Positions 1 through 8,954 of a stretch of DNA of 64,000 nucleotides are shown here, one piece after another. The DNA is taken from assembly GCA_964542165.1 (NCBI GenBank), contig CAZITQ010000011.1:1-64000 (forward strand), read 5' to 3'. The DNA is from CAYTBN01 sp964542165. Its GTDB lineage: Bacteria > Myxococcota_A > UBA796 > UBA9615 > CAYRNR01. A program made the position numbers and the translations under genes. Numbering within the stretch: position 1 is the stretch's first letter; each line of letters opens with the position of its first letter. Below the pieces are notes generated by a model, which saw only the letters and a program-made list of their open reading frames with translations, was not told where the DNA came from and did no database searches.

Positions 1-47
<47 letters not shown>

Positions 48-81
48 GGGGTGGGCGGTAGAGGGTGGGCGGTCAAACGAG

Positions 82-336
82 GAGGGGCGATGCCCTCGAG
101 CATCGCCCCTCTCGTCGTGCGGCCGCTCCGTTGGCTTCTTGCCGTCGGACCCGTGTACCCGTCCTTGGGTACAATCCTTCCGGGATCCTTTGAAGCGACG
201 ATGTGTGTTGGTTGGCGTCTTGCCGGCCGCCCGTCCTGGGTCGGCTTCCGTCCTGGCTCTTGGTCCTTCTTCGGACCGGCTGTCCCTTCCTCGGGACATC
301 CCTTCCTGGGGTTGCCCTCAGGTCCTTCCTCGGACC
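82..336. repeat. Array of five short hairpins
   Basis: Perfect inverted repeats: 82-92/101-111 (11-bp stem, 8-nt loop), 155-160/167-172 (6-bp stem, loop GTCCTT), 262-266/273-277 (5-bp stem, loop TTCTTC), 281-286/293-298 (6-bp stem, loop TTCCTC) and 321-325/332-336 (5-bp stem, loop TTCCTC). The last four all have six-base pyrimidine-rich loops, so the pattern looks reiterated. It could be a structured RNA, a chain of short terminators, or sequence damaged at the contig edge. Confidence 0.55.
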
Positions 337-510
337 TTCTCTCCTCGGGCCTTCCTGTCGTCCTGACGTACCCGGGAATGAGCAAGGGGGGTGCCAAGGT
401 CTGCTTTTCTGGCTATTTTTTTCAACCGAAGCCGAAAACCGTAGTTATTCCAATGGGTAAGAAATTCGGCAGCGACGACATCAAGGCCCCGGGGGGCTAT
501 GTCATGGCCT

Positions 511-541
511 GCTGATTTCAGCAATAAATGCTGAAATCAGC
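511..541. repeat. 13-bp-stem palindrome with TTCAGC motif
   Basis: Perfect 13-bp inverted repeat (511-523 and 529-541) with loop ATAAA. The same TTCAGC/GCTGAA core recurs in the 12-bp palindrome at 580-591 and at 567-573. It lies 53-84 bases past the stop codon of the minus-strand aminopeptidase gene, so it may terminate that transcript. The repeated core also looks like clustered sites for a DNA-binding protein. Confidence 0.6.
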
Positions 542-579
542 GTATACCAAGATTCTGGGTGTTGTTTTCAGCAAAAACA

Positions 580-591
580 GCTGAATTCAGC
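580..591 (-). terminator. Short palindrome with T-tract, possible terminator of the aminopeptidase gene
   Basis: The 12-base palindrome GCTGAATTCAGC sits 3 bases past the stop codon at 595-597. Reading leftward on the minus strand, it is followed after one base by a T5 tract. The stem is short, so termination is a guess. Confidence 0.3.
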
Positions 592-594
592 ACA

Positions 595-1980
595 TCACCG
601 ATCCATGGCGCTCTCGATGGCGTCCGGCCCCTTGGGGATCGGCGGGCCCAGGACCCGGGAACCGGTCTCGGTCACCAGCACGTCGTCCTCGATGCGGATC
701 CCGCCGAAGTCCCGCCAGCCGGCCAGGGCCACGTAGTCGATGAACTCCGCCGCCGTCCCCGCCTCGGCCCACTGGTCGATGAGGGCCGGGACGAAGTAGA
801 TGCCCGGTTCGGCGGTCATCACGTACCCCGGCTTCAGCTCCCGGGCGAAGCGCAGGAAGTTGAGGCCGAACTGCTCGCTCCGCGCCTCGCCCTCTCCGTA
901 GCCGACCACGTCCCCGAGGTCCTCCATGTCGTGCACATCGATCCCCAGGGCGTGCCCCAGCCCATGGGGGAAGAACAGGGCATGGGCGCCGGCGAGGACC
1001 GCCTCCTCGGCGGATCCTCGCATCAGCCCCTCGGCGATCAACCCCTCGGCGACGACCGTGGCCGCGATCAGGTGTACGTCCCGGTAGGTCACTCCCGGGC
1101 GGGTGGCCCGGATGGCGGCGCGCTGCGCAGCCAGCACCACGTCGTAGATGGCCCGCTGCCGGGTCGAGAAGCGGCCCGAGACCGGGAAGGTCCGGGTGAT
1201 GTCCGAGGCGTATCCGAGCGCCGACTCGGCGCCCGAATCGATGAGCATCAGCTGCCCGTCCTCCAGCCGTTCGTGGCGGCTCTCGTTGTGGAGGACCTCA
1301 CCCCGCACCGTGACGATGGGCTGGAACGACTGCTCGCGCGCCGCTTTCAGCCCCACCCCCTGGACCAGGCCCGCGATCTCCCGTTCGAACAGGCCCGGCC
1401 GGATCGCCTCCATGGCCTGGCGGTACGCGTTGGCGGTGACGCTGAGGGCTTCCTCGATCTCCGCGATCTCCTCGGGGCCCTTGACCAGCCGCTGGTCGGC
1501 CACGGCCAGGGCCAGCGTCGGCGAGGAGCTCTCGAGGATCTCCGCCTCGGAGCGACCCAGCCAGCCGGACAGGGTGGCCACCACCTCGCGCTGGAAGGGC
1601 GGCAGGAAGTGCACGGTCTCCCCGCCGTCCACGGCGGCCTGCAGGTCGGTGGCCAGCTGGTCGAGGGGCGCCACCTCGTCGATCCCCGCCCGGGCGCCCA
1701 GCTCCTCCAGGGACGGACGCGGGCCACACCACACCACGTCGTCCATGGTCACCGGCCGGCCGTAGAGCACGTCGCGGCCCTCGGCCGGATGGCACACCAG
1801 GGTCAGCCCCGGCTCGGTGAGGCCCAGGTAGTACAGCAGGTGGGAGCTCTGGCGGAAGGGGTACACGTTGTCGGCGTAGGTCCTCGGCATCGGGGCCGCC
1901 GACGGCATCAGCACCACCCCCCCGAACAGCGCCCCGCGCAGGTGCTCCCGTCTCGCCCGGTAGATCTGCGGATCGAACAT
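595..1980 (-). CDS. pepP: Xaa-Pro aminopeptidase (M24B family)
   Basis: A 461-residue cytosolic metallopeptidase that removes N-terminal residues preceding proline. The N-terminal creatinase-like domain (about 1-165) begins with the PepP-type pattern for binding the peptide N-terminus. The C-terminal pita-bread domain carries the dinuclear metal ligands: Asp248 (LIDSGAES), Asp260 (SDITRTFP), His343 (HGLGHALGIDVHD), Glu391 (TAEPG) and Glu431 (GGIRIEDD). Length is typical of bacterial PepP (about 440). The start is supported by GGAGGAG a few bases upstream. It is divergent from the HD protein gene with an 80-bp gap and appears monocistronic. Confidence 0.93.
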   Translation of the reverse strand: MFDPQIYRARREHLRGALFGGVVLMPSAAPMPRTYADNVYPFRQSSHLLYYLGLTEPGLTLVCHPAEGRDVLYGRPVTMDDVVWCGPRPSLEELGARAGIDEVAPLDQLATDLQAAVDGGETVHFLPPFQREVVATLSGWLGRSEAEILESSSPTLALAVADQRLVKGPEEIAEIEEALSVTANAYRQAMEAIRPGLFEREIAGLVQGVGLKAAREQSFQPIVTVRGEVLHNESRHERLEDGQLMLIDSGAESALGYASDITRTFPVSGRFSTRQRAIYDVVLAAQRAAIRATRPGVTYRDVHLIAATVVAEGLIAEGLMRGSAEEAVLAGAHALFFPHGLGHALGIDVHDMEDLGDVVGYGEGEARSEQFGLNFLRFARELKPGYVMTAEPGIYFVPALIDQWAEAGTAAEFIDYVALAGWRDFGGIRIEDDVLVTETGSRVLGPPIPKGPDAIESAMDR

Positions 1981-2046
1981 GTCTCCTCCGGTGCCGGGGT
2001 CCGCGCCCCGGGGGCGCCATCATCGCATCCCCGGCCCGCCGGGGGG

Positions 2047-2052
2047 TAGACT
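2047..2052 (+). promoter_or_regulatory. Candidate -10 box TAGACT giving a leaderless mRNA
   Basis: TAGACT fits TAnnnT and ends 7 bases before the ATG at 2060, so initiation would fall at or next to the start codon. There is no Shine-Dalgarno sequence here and no clear -35. The call rests on position and the scarcity of TA in this GC-rich DNA. Confidence 0.35.
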
Positions 2053-2059
2053 CCGTCCC

Positions 2060-2905
2060 ATGGCCGATCTGTCTTCCCTGGAAAGAGATCTGCGCGCTCG
2101 CGTGCGCGAGGACGAGGCTCGGTTCACCGCGCGCGAGCGAACCACCGACGCCCTGTGGGACCACCTGCAGCGGGTGGCCGTGCTGGCGCAACGGCTGGGC
2201 CGGGCCGAGGGCCTGGACCCGGACCAGTGCCGCCTGGCAGCCCTCTTCCACGATGCGGGCAAGTTCAGCGGGGGTCGCTACCACGAGGGCGAGGTCCCCG
2301 AGGAGGAACGCTCGGTGGGGGTCCTGCGGGAGCTGGCGCGCGCCCACGGGCTGGCCCCGGACCGGGCCGAAGAGGTGGCGGACGCGATCCTCGAGCTCTA
2401 CCGGGACGATCCCGAGCCCTCTCCCCTGGGCCAGGTGCTGTTCGACGCCGACAACCTGGACAAGCTCGGACTGAAGGGGGTGGCCAACTACTTCGTCAAG
2501 ACGGGGCTGAGGGGACGCTCCCTCTCCCCCTCCGTGCTGGGGCGGATCACGGTGGAGCTGACCTACGCCCGCCACGCCGAGCATTCCCTGTGGACCGAGG
2601 CCGGGCGCGCCCTCGGGGCCCGGAGGGCCGCGGAGACGATTCGCTTCTACAGGGCCCTGCTGGAGGAGCTGCGGGAGGACGGTCTGGCGGACCTGCGTGT
2701 GGAGGAGGTGCACCACGGGAACCTGGTCCTGGACGTGGTGCGCCCGGCGACCTGCACCTGCGGCGGCTCCCTGAGCCGCGAGTTGATCGAATCCCCCGGC
2801 ATCAAGTGCTCCGAGATCCGCCTGGTCCACCGGTGCGACGCTTGCGCCGCCACCACGGAGTTGCGATTCTGCCGTCCGAGACTCACGCCGACGGATCGGG
2901 GGTGA
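2060..2905 (+). CDS. HD-domain phosphohydrolase-like protein with C-terminal Cys motifs
   Basis: 281 residues. The HD domain (about 30-200) has the family pattern: a first His (DHLQRV), the doublet LFHDAGKF, and a distal Asp (FDADNLDKLG). It is probably a metal-dependent nucleotide or phosphate-ester hydrolase; the substrate is not predictable. The last 50 residues contain CTC, a further Cys and CDAC, which looks like a small zinc-binding tail. I chose the ATG at 2060 because the HD domain begins soon after it, and the upstream in-frame extension is low-complexity Pro/Gly/Arg. The stop lies 7 bases before the kinase start, so it is likely the first gene of the signalling operon. Confidence 0.75.
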   Translation: MADLSSLERDLRARVREDEARFTARERTTDALWDHLQRVAVLAQRLGRAEGLDPDQCRLAALFHDAGKFSGGRYHEGEVPEEERSVGVLRELARAHGLAPDRAEEVADAILELYRDDPEPSPLGQVLFDADNLDKLGLKGVANYFVKTGLRGRSLSPSVLGRITVELTYARHAEHSLWTEAGRALGARRAAETIRFYRALLEELREDGLADLRVEEVHHGNLVLDVVRPATCTCGGSLSRELIESPGIKCSEIRLVHRCDACAATTELRFCRPRLTPTDRG

Positions 2906-2912
2906 TCGGGCG

Positions 2913-4802
2913 ATGACCGACAGCGAACTGCCCGCCCGGTTCGTGGGGCCCTACGAGCTGATCCGCCGCATCGGCAAGGGCGGGATGGCCGAGGTCTTCC
3001 TCGCCCGACGCGAGGGGATCGAGGGCTTCCAGCACGAGTGCGTGGTCAAGACCATCCTCCCCGTCTACGCCCACGATCCGACCTTCGTGGAGATGTTCTT
3101 CGACGAGGCGCGGATCACCGTGGAGCTGCAGCACCCCAACGTGGTGCGGGTGTTCGATCTGGACCGGGACGGAGACCTGGTCTACCAGGCGATGGAGTAC
3201 GTCGGAGGGCTCGACGTGCTCTCGCTGCTGGTGGAGTGCGAGGAGCGGGGCCTGACGGTCCCGTTCGCGGCGGTGCTCTACATCTTCTCCGAGACCCTCA
3301 AGGGCCTGCACTACGCCCACAACGCCACCGACAAGGAGGGCAACCCCCTGGGGCTGATCCACCGGGACATCTCGCCCGGGAACATCCTGCTGGGCAGCAG
3401 CGGTGCGGTGAAGCTGGGCGACTTCGGCGTGGCCAAGGCGCGGATCTCGCGGCACGACGAGGAGTCGGGGATCCTGGTGGGCAAGCTGCGGTACTTCGCC
3501 CCCGAACTCCTGGAGACCGGCGAGTTCTCCCCCAGCAGCGACCTGTTCGCCCTGGGCACCTGCCTGTACGAGATGCTGTCGATGGAGCCCCTGTTCCCCC
3601 CGACCGGCGACGCCACGGAGCAGCAGCGGCTGATGCGGGCCTGGGACCCGGTGGAGACCGTGGAACGGGAGCTGGACCTGCCCGACGGCATGGACGAGAT
3701 CCTGTTGCGGGCGCTGGCCAAGGACCCCACGCAGCGCTACCCCAACGCACTGGAGTTCCTCGAGGATCTCACCGACCTGGCCCACGAGACCCAGATCCGG
3801 CTCGGGGACATCGCCATGACCCGCTTCGTCCAGGGCCTGCTGGGCAAGATGGGCTCGCCGGTGGCCGCGCCCGACGAACCCACCCGCCGCTTCCGCGCCG
3901 AATCCCAGCGCAGGCCGAGCCCCCACCTGGCGTCGGCCACCCGCCACACGCGGGCCGGCGCGCCGGCGGCCCGGCACACCGCCGCAATCCGCCGCCGGGA
4001 CCAGCGCACCGGACTGGCCGAGGCCCTGTCCGCGCCCGAGTCGATGCTGACCGGGGTCCCGGTCGGGCTGAATCCGACCCTGGAGCTGGACGGCGCGTCG
4101 ACCGTGGAGCTGTTCACCGAGCTGGGCCGCCAGGGGCCCTACCCGGCAGCCCAGGTCCAGCAGGCGGCCGCATACGCTTCCCTGTCCGGGCTGGAGCTGA
4201 TCTCGGTCGACGGCCAGCCCTGGGTCCCCCTGGTCCGCTACGCCCCCTCGGCGACCTTCGACCTGGACGCCCGCAGCCGTACCTTCGACCTGCTGGGGCT
4301 GGGCCCGATGCTCTTCGGTTGGGCCGCCAAGGGGGCCAAGTTCGAGGCGATCCTCTGGGCCGGGATGAACGCCATCCACCTGGCCGTGGCCGACCACCGG
4401 CTGATCTCGGTGGCCACCTACCCACCCCCCGACGGACCGGGGGATGGGGCCGCCCTGGCCCCGGCGATGAAGATGCCCGGCGCCCGGGCGGCGGCCATCC
4501 CCTCGGCCGAGCTGCCCACCACCCGGGCCGCCCCCCTGCTGGCAGGCGTGCTCATCGACGCCGTCCACCTGGCGTTCCCCGAGGACCAGCTGATGGCGCT
4601 GGCCGCGGCGCGGGGGCGCTTCCGCATCGGGCTGGTGCAAGAGCTGATGGACTCCACCGGAGATGCCATGGAGCTGCGCGCCCACATCCCGCGGCAGCTG
4701 AAGCAGGGGCCGGTTCGCCTGGGCGACCTGCCCCGGATGGACACCCTGTCGGCGATGGTGTTGGTGATCCTCGGGCTCGCGAGGGCCGAAGGTGAGCGGT
4801 GA
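2913..4802 (+). CDS. Ser/Thr protein kinase (PknB/Stk-type) with long C-terminal region
   Basis: A 629-residue kinase. Residues 14-290 form a complete Hanks-type domain: Gly loop IGKGGMAEVF (20-29), Lys46, HRDISPGN with catalytic Asp152, DFG 170-172 and APE 196-198. Ser replaces the usual catalytic-loop Lys (HRDxKPxN), a variant I associate with myxobacterial kinases. Residues about 320-390 are a basic Pro/Arg/Ala linker. The C-terminal 230 residues have no family I recognise and no clear membrane segment, so the kinase is probably cytosolic. It is second in a four-gene operon with an HD protein upstream and HEAT-like and HD-GYP-like proteins downstream, which are plausible substrates or partners. 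Confidence 0.9.
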   Translation: MTDSELPARFVGPYELIRRIGKGGMAEVFLARREGIEGFQHECVVKTILPVYAHDPTFVEMFFDEARITVELQHPNVVRVFDLDRDGDLVYQAMEYVGGLDVLSLLVECEERGLTVPFAAVLYIFSETLKGLHYAHNATDKEGNPLGLIHRDISPGNILLGSSGAVKLGDFGVAKARISRHDEESGILVGKLRYFAPELLETGEFSPSSDLFALGTCLYEMLSMEPLFPPTGDATEQQRLMRAWDPVETVERELDLPDGMDEILLRALAKDPTQRYPNALEFLEDLTDLAHETQIRLGDIAMTRFVQGLLGKMGSPVAAPDEPTRRFRAESQRRPSPHLASATRHTRAGAPAARHTAAIRRRDQRTGLAEALSAPESMLTGVPVGLNPTLELDGASTVELFTELGRQGPYPAAQVQQAAAYASLSGLELISVDGQPWVPLVRYAPSATFDLDARSRTFDLLGLGPMLFGWAAKGAKFEAILWAGMNAIHLAVADHRLISVATYPPPDGPGDGAALAPAMKMPGARAAAIPSAELPTTRAAPLLAGVLIDAVHLAFPEDQLMALAAARGRFRIGLVQELMDSTGDAMELRAHIPRQLKQGPVRLGDLPRMDTLSAMVLVILGLARAEGER

Positions 4803-4874
4803 TCGGGGGGGCGGTGGCGACTCGAGGTTCCCGCGTGCGCGGGCCTGGGCTACCCTGATCGCCGGGACGTAAGG

Positions 4875-6710
4875 GTGGACACTCGATCGACCGATCCGGA
4901 AAAACTCGTCCGACAGACCGTGGACGACCTGCACATGCTGGTCGCCGCGGTGCGCCTCTACGGGCCCAAGCACAAGCAGACCACCCAGTTCGCTGACCTC
5001 CTCGAACAGCACCTGGAGCAACTCGCGGACACGGTGCCCGAGTTCGAGCTGGCCATCACCCGGGATCACCTCTACTGGGGCGATCTGGCGGTGTACCAGG
5101 ACAACGACGACAAGGACGGCCTGGCGCGCACCCTGCAGCGGGAGGGGATCGTGGGCATCACCGTCCTCCCCGGCGCTCCCCGGGACGAATTGCTCGTCTT
5201 CGCCGGAATCGTGGGCACCAACCTGAATCTGCCGCGCTGGGAGGAGGAGACCCTCTCCAGCCTGCTGTGGCAGGCCAACCTCCAGCACGTGACCTACGAG
5301 GCGGTGGAGTACCTGTCGGACGCCCAGGAGCTGTCCGAGACCATCGCCCGGGGTGAGGGCAGCCAGATCGCCGCGATCATGAACCGGCTGCACGATCCCA
5401 CCCCGCCCGAGCCCCGCGAGGACGAGCGTCCCTCCCTGGACGGGGAGGTCGATCTGGAGCAGATCGCCGGGCCGCCGGCGCCGTCGGACCACCCCCTGGA
5501 GGACGACGAGGCCGAGGCCCTGGCCCAGGCGAGGGCGCAACTGCGCCTGCCGGATCCCGAGTACACGCCCGATCAGAACCTCGCCGCCCTGGACCTGAAC
5601 CGCTGGCTGGACTCGGCCGAGGCGGAGATCGAGAGCGATCCGGACCTGGCCCACCTGAGAGAAGAGGTCGAATCGGACACCGAACAAGCGCTGCTCGAGC
5701 GGGTGGTCGAGATCCTGGTCCTGGGGGGTGCCCGGGGGCGTCCGGAGTTCCCGTCCAGCGAGGCCATGGCGCTGCTGAGCCGCGCACTGGAGTGGGACGA
5801 GCAGCGGGGTCGTCAGCTGCGCAAGCCGGTGACCCGGATGGTCATGCGGTTGTCCGAAGGGGAGATCCCCCTGCTCCAACCCGGCCAGAAGGCCATGAAC
5901 GCGTGGCTGGACTCCTGCACCTCCCCGGAGGCGTTCTTCGACCTGGCCGAGCGCCTGGAGTCGGACAATCCGGCGGACCAGCACCTGCTGCACCAGTTCC
6001 TGGCCGGCGGCGGGGGAAAGAGGGCCCAGCTACTGGTCAAGCGGCTGGGTGGCCGGCGACCCGCGGACGAGCAGGGCTGGGTGATGGACGAGCTGGCGGC
6101 CACGGTCAAGGGTGACCTGGCCCCCATCTCCGCAGCCGCGCGCCACCGCCCGGTGGACGAGGCCTTCACCCTGATCGACCTTCTGCGCCGGGTGGACGAC
6201 GCCGGCTCGCGCGCCCAGCTGTTCGAGCTGATGCAGCACGACGCCCCCGACGTGCGGGCCGCCGCGGTGCGGGCCCTGCCCTTCCCCCTGCCGGCGCAGG
6301 TGTTGCCGCGGGTGGTCGAGCTGCTGCTGGACCGCTCGATGACCGTGCGCCACGCGGTGGTCGAGCAGCTGCGAGGTCAGTCCTCCCCCGGGGCGTGGAT
6401 GGCCCTCGAGGAGATGGTCGAGGGCGAGACCTTCGCCCTCGCGACGCCGGAGATCCAGGCGTCACTGGCCCACGCCCTGTGCGCCGTCGACCCGGACGGC
6501 GCGGTGCGGGTGCTCCAGGGGGTCCTGGCTCGCCACGCCAAGCTCTTCGCCGGCGGCGAGGCCCGATCCCAGCTCGAGGCCGCCGCCCAGGCCCTCGCCC
6601 GGTCGGGCACCGTCGCGGCTCGGCAGACCCTGCTGCAGGGCGCACGCTCGCCCTTCCCGGCCCTGAGAAAGGCCTGCAAGGCGGCGCTGGAGGACAAGAA
6701 GAGCCGGTGA
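4875..6710 (+). CDS. HEAT-repeat-like protein, third gene of kinase operon
   Basis: 611 residues, soluble. Residues about 15-150 form a mixed alpha/beta domain (motifs RLYGPKH, DHLYWGDLAVY, REGIVGITVLPG) that can be aligned by eye with the N-terminal part of the next protein. Residues about 400-610 look like alpha-helical HEAT repeats (for example DAPDVRAAAVRALPFP and DRSMTVRHAVVEQL). The middle is acidic and probably disordered. It starts at GTG 4875, and its stop overlaps the next start (GTGA at 6707-6710), so the two are translationally coupled. No enzymatic motif is visible; an adaptor or scaffold role for the kinase is inference. Confidence 0.75.
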   Translation: MDTRSTDPEKLVRQTVDDLHMLVAAVRLYGPKHKQTTQFADLLEQHLEQLADTVPEFELAITRDHLYWGDLAVYQDNDDKDGLARTLQREGIVGITVLPGAPRDELLVFAGIVGTNLNLPRWEEETLSSLLWQANLQHVTYEAVEYLSDAQELSETIARGEGSQIAAIMNRLHDPTPPEPREDERPSLDGEVDLEQIAGPPAPSDHPLEDDEAEALAQARAQLRLPDPEYTPDQNLAALDLNRWLDSAEAEIESDPDLAHLREEVESDTEQALLERVVEILVLGGARGRPEFPSSEAMALLSRALEWDEQRGRQLRKPVTRMVMRLSEGEIPLLQPGQKAMNAWLDSCTSPEAFFDLAERLESDNPADQHLLHQFLAGGGGKRAQLLVKRLGGRRPADEQGWVMDELAATVKGDLAPISAAARHRPVDEAFTLIDLLRRVDDAGSRAQLFELMQHDAPDVRAAAVRALPFPLPAQVLPRVVELLLDRSMTVRHAVVEQLRGQSSPGAWMALEEMVEGETFALATPEIQASLAHALCAVDPDGAVRVLQGVLARHAKLFAGGEARSQLEAAAQALARSGTVAARQTLLQGARSPFPALRKACKAALEDKKSR

Positions 6711-8347
6711 CCATCGATCCCGCCCAGCTGACCGAGGAACTCCGCGAGGCCGAGGAGCAGCGCCGGGCCGAGGAGCGCGCCAAGCGCCGGATGACCAGCC
6801 GGATCGGTCGCAACGTGATCCCCAAGATGGAGAGCATGGAGCGCATCCTGCGCACCTACGATCCGGAGAACGAGACCCCCAAGCGGATCCTGGAAGAGGT
6901 GGGCGACGGCCTGCGGCGGTTGATGCCCGAGGGCGGGCAGGCCGGGGTGGTGATCCTGGCCGAGCACGTGTTCATCAACGGTCTGCGGATCAAGCTGGAT
7001 ACGGGCCAGCACCAGACCTGCAGCAAGTTCGGCGAGCGGCTGCTGGAGGTGGGGATCGCCGGTCTGACCATCAGCCACCCCTTCGCCCATCACTCGCTGC
7101 TGTGTTTCTTCGAGCTGCTGCGGGACAGCGAGGACATCTCGGGATCCCTGGAAGCGCGGGCCTTCATCGCCAACGGCCTGGTGGAGGCCGGGGTCAACGA
7201 CCTGAGCCTGATCCGGCGGGAGGAGATCCTCGACGATCCCACCGAGGAGAGCACCCGTTCCCGGAACCGCCGGATGGCCGTCAGCGCCTACGTGCGGGGC
7301 ATGGCCGCGGTGGGACAGGGCCAGGGCATGGCCGATCTGGACGTGGGCAAGCGCCGACGGCAGCGGACGGCCATCCGCCGCCTGGTCCAGCTGGGGGAGG
7401 TGGATCCGGACACGGTGCTGTCCCTCAGCGGGATCCGCGACCTGGGGATGGGGGATTCGTCCCACGCCATGAACACGGCCCTGCTGGCCATCGGCATCGG
7501 CCGCCGGATCGGCCTGGAGCGCCGCGACCTGGTGCGCCTGGGCCTGGCCGCGCTGAACCACAACGTGGGCGAGCAGCTCCTCCCGCCGGGATTGCTGGAG
7601 GCGCCGCGGGAGCTCTCGGCCCTCGAGCGGGCCCAGCTGGAGACCCATCCGCTGGCGGGGACCCACTACCTGCTGATGAACTACGGCATGAGCCAGCCGA
7701 TCCTCGAGCGGGCGCTGGTGTCGGCCGAGCACCACGAGTGGCTCAACGGCCAGGGGGGCTACCCCCTGCTGCTCCGTCCCCAGCTCCACCTCTTCTCGCG
7801 GGTCGTCGCGGTCTGCGACACCTTCGACGCGCTGACCATCGACCGACCGCACCGGCCGGCCTTCCAGCCCAACGAGGCGATCAAGCTGGTGATCCGCGCC
7901 AGCGGCCGGCGGCTCGACCCCGTGCTCGTGCGGCTGCTGGTGGACGTGGTCGGGCGCTACCCGCCGGGCAGCGTGGTGGAGCTGGATACGGGCGAGTGGG
8001 GCGTCGTGCTGGGGCCGGGTGAGGGCAAGCACCCCACCGCGCGGCCCAAGGTCCTGATCTTCCGAGATCCGCTTGGAGACCCCCTCGAGCCGCCCCTCGA
8101 GGTGGACACCCACGCCCGGCATCCGCGGCGCAAGGCCTACGAGCGCACGGTGGTGCGCGCCCACAACCCGCGCAAGCACGGCGTCGCGATCCCCCACCTG
8201 CTGTGCGGCGACCGGCTCTCTGCCCGCGTGTCGGCGCCCCTGCCGGTCGAGGATCTCACCGACCTGGTCCCCGCGCCGGCTCCCGACGAGCCGGACGACG
8301 ACGACGACATCTACGAGCGGGACACCCTGGAGACGGATCCGGTCTGA
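6707..8347 (+). CDS. Degenerate HD-GYP-domain protein
   Basis: 546 residues. Residues about 30-150 repeat the N-terminal domain of the preceding protein (RTYDP, EHVFINGLRI, EVGIAGLTIS). Residues about 235-400 resemble the HD-GYP c-di-GMP phosphodiesterase fold: ALNHNVGEQLLPP, AEHHEWLNGQGGYP, DTFDALT, RPHRPAF. The metal-binding HD pair is replaced by His285-Asn286, and HHERxDGxGYP has become HHEWLNGQGGYP, so it may bind rather than cleave a nucleotide. An acidic tail (DEPDDDDD) ends the protein. I chose GTG 6707 because it forms the 4-base GTGA overlap and the upstream frame is only a shadow of the preceding gene. Confidence 0.75.
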   Translation: MTIDPAQLTEELREAEEQRRAEERAKRRMTSRIGRNVIPKMESMERILRTYDPENETPKRILEEVGDGLRRLMPEGGQAGVVILAEHVFINGLRIKLDTGQHQTCSKFGERLLEVGIAGLTISHPFAHHSLLCFFELLRDSEDISGSLEARAFIANGLVEAGVNDLSLIRREEILDDPTEESTRSRNRRMAVSAYVRGMAAVGQGQGMADLDVGKRRRQRTAIRRLVQLGEVDPDTVLSLSGIRDLGMGDSSHAMNTALLAIGIGRRIGLERRDLVRLGLAALNHNVGEQLLPPGLLEAPRELSALERAQLETHPLAGTHYLLMNYGMSQPILERALVSAEHHEWLNGQGGYPLLLRPQLHLFSRVVAVCDTFDALTIDRPHRPAFQPNEAIKLVIRASGRRLDPVLVRLLVDVVGRYPPGSVVELDTGEWGVVLGPGEGKHPTARPKVLIFRDPLGDPLEPPLEVDTHARHPRRKAYERTVVRAHNPRKHGVAIPHLLCGDRLSARVSAPLPVEDLTDLVPAPAPDEPDDDDDIYERDTLETDPV

Positions 8348-8351
8348 GCGA

Positions 8352-8954
8352 TCAGAGCGAATTCAGGGCCATCAGCAGCGCGGGTAGGCAGCACAGGGCC
8401 AGCAGCGGCAACACGATCATCAGGAGCAGGACCACACCGAGGGCCGAGACCGGTTCGCCGGTGGCGGGGGCGGCAGGATCGATCATGCGCTGGATCGCGT
8501 GGCGGAACTTGGGGTAGTAGACCGCGCCCCACAGCCGGGTGCTGCTGTACCAGGTCTGGCGTCCGGACGACTCGAGGATCGCCGCCATCTGGAACGAGGC
8601 GAACTCCATGCTCGGCGGCCGGGCGGCCAGCTGCCGGGCATCCTCGTCCGCGTCGTCGGCCAGGTAGATCACCAGCACCGCCCGGCCCTTCTGGAAGCCC
8701 CGGGGCAGGGCCGATGGGTCCAGTTCACCCGCGTGCTGATTGAGCCACTTGCGGTCCGCCTGCATCAGCTGCCCGGTCACCCGCCCCACCCGCCGCACCC
8801 GAACCAGCAACGTGAGCTTGGTGACGGCACAGTCCCAGTACCAGCGGCTTCGCACCGCCGTCAGCAGCTGGGGCTGCTCCTCGATGATCCGATAGCCCTG
8901 GCGCTCCAGGTCGATGCGGCGCGACGGCAGATCCAGGTCGAGGCCGTGGGACAT
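8352..8954 (-). CDS. Tail-anchored membrane protein of unknown function
   Basis: 200 residues with no family I recognise. It is a soluble mixed domain (motifs RSRWYWDCAVTKLTLLVRV and GRAVLVIYLADDADEDA), then one strongly hydrophobic C-terminal segment (about 173-195), so it is probably anchored by its C terminus facing the cytosol. I chose ATG 8954 because it overlaps the stop of the GH92 gene as TGATG, making it the second gene of a minus-strand pair. Confidence 0.6.
   Translation of the reverse strand: MSHGLDLDLPSRRIDLERQGYRIIEEQPQLLTAVRSRWYWDCAVTKLTLLVRVRRVGRVTGQLMQADRKWLNQHAGELDPSALPRGFQKGRAVLVIYLADDADEDARQLAARPPSMEFASFQMAAILESSGRQTWYSSTRLWGAVYYPKFRHAIQRMIDPAAPATGEPVSALGVVLLLMIVLPLLALCCLPALLMALNSL

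Noticed and set aside
318..524. Short open frame on the minus strand downstream of the hairpins
   Set aside because: No recognisable domain, no good ribosome site and it overlaps hairpin arms; likely chance.
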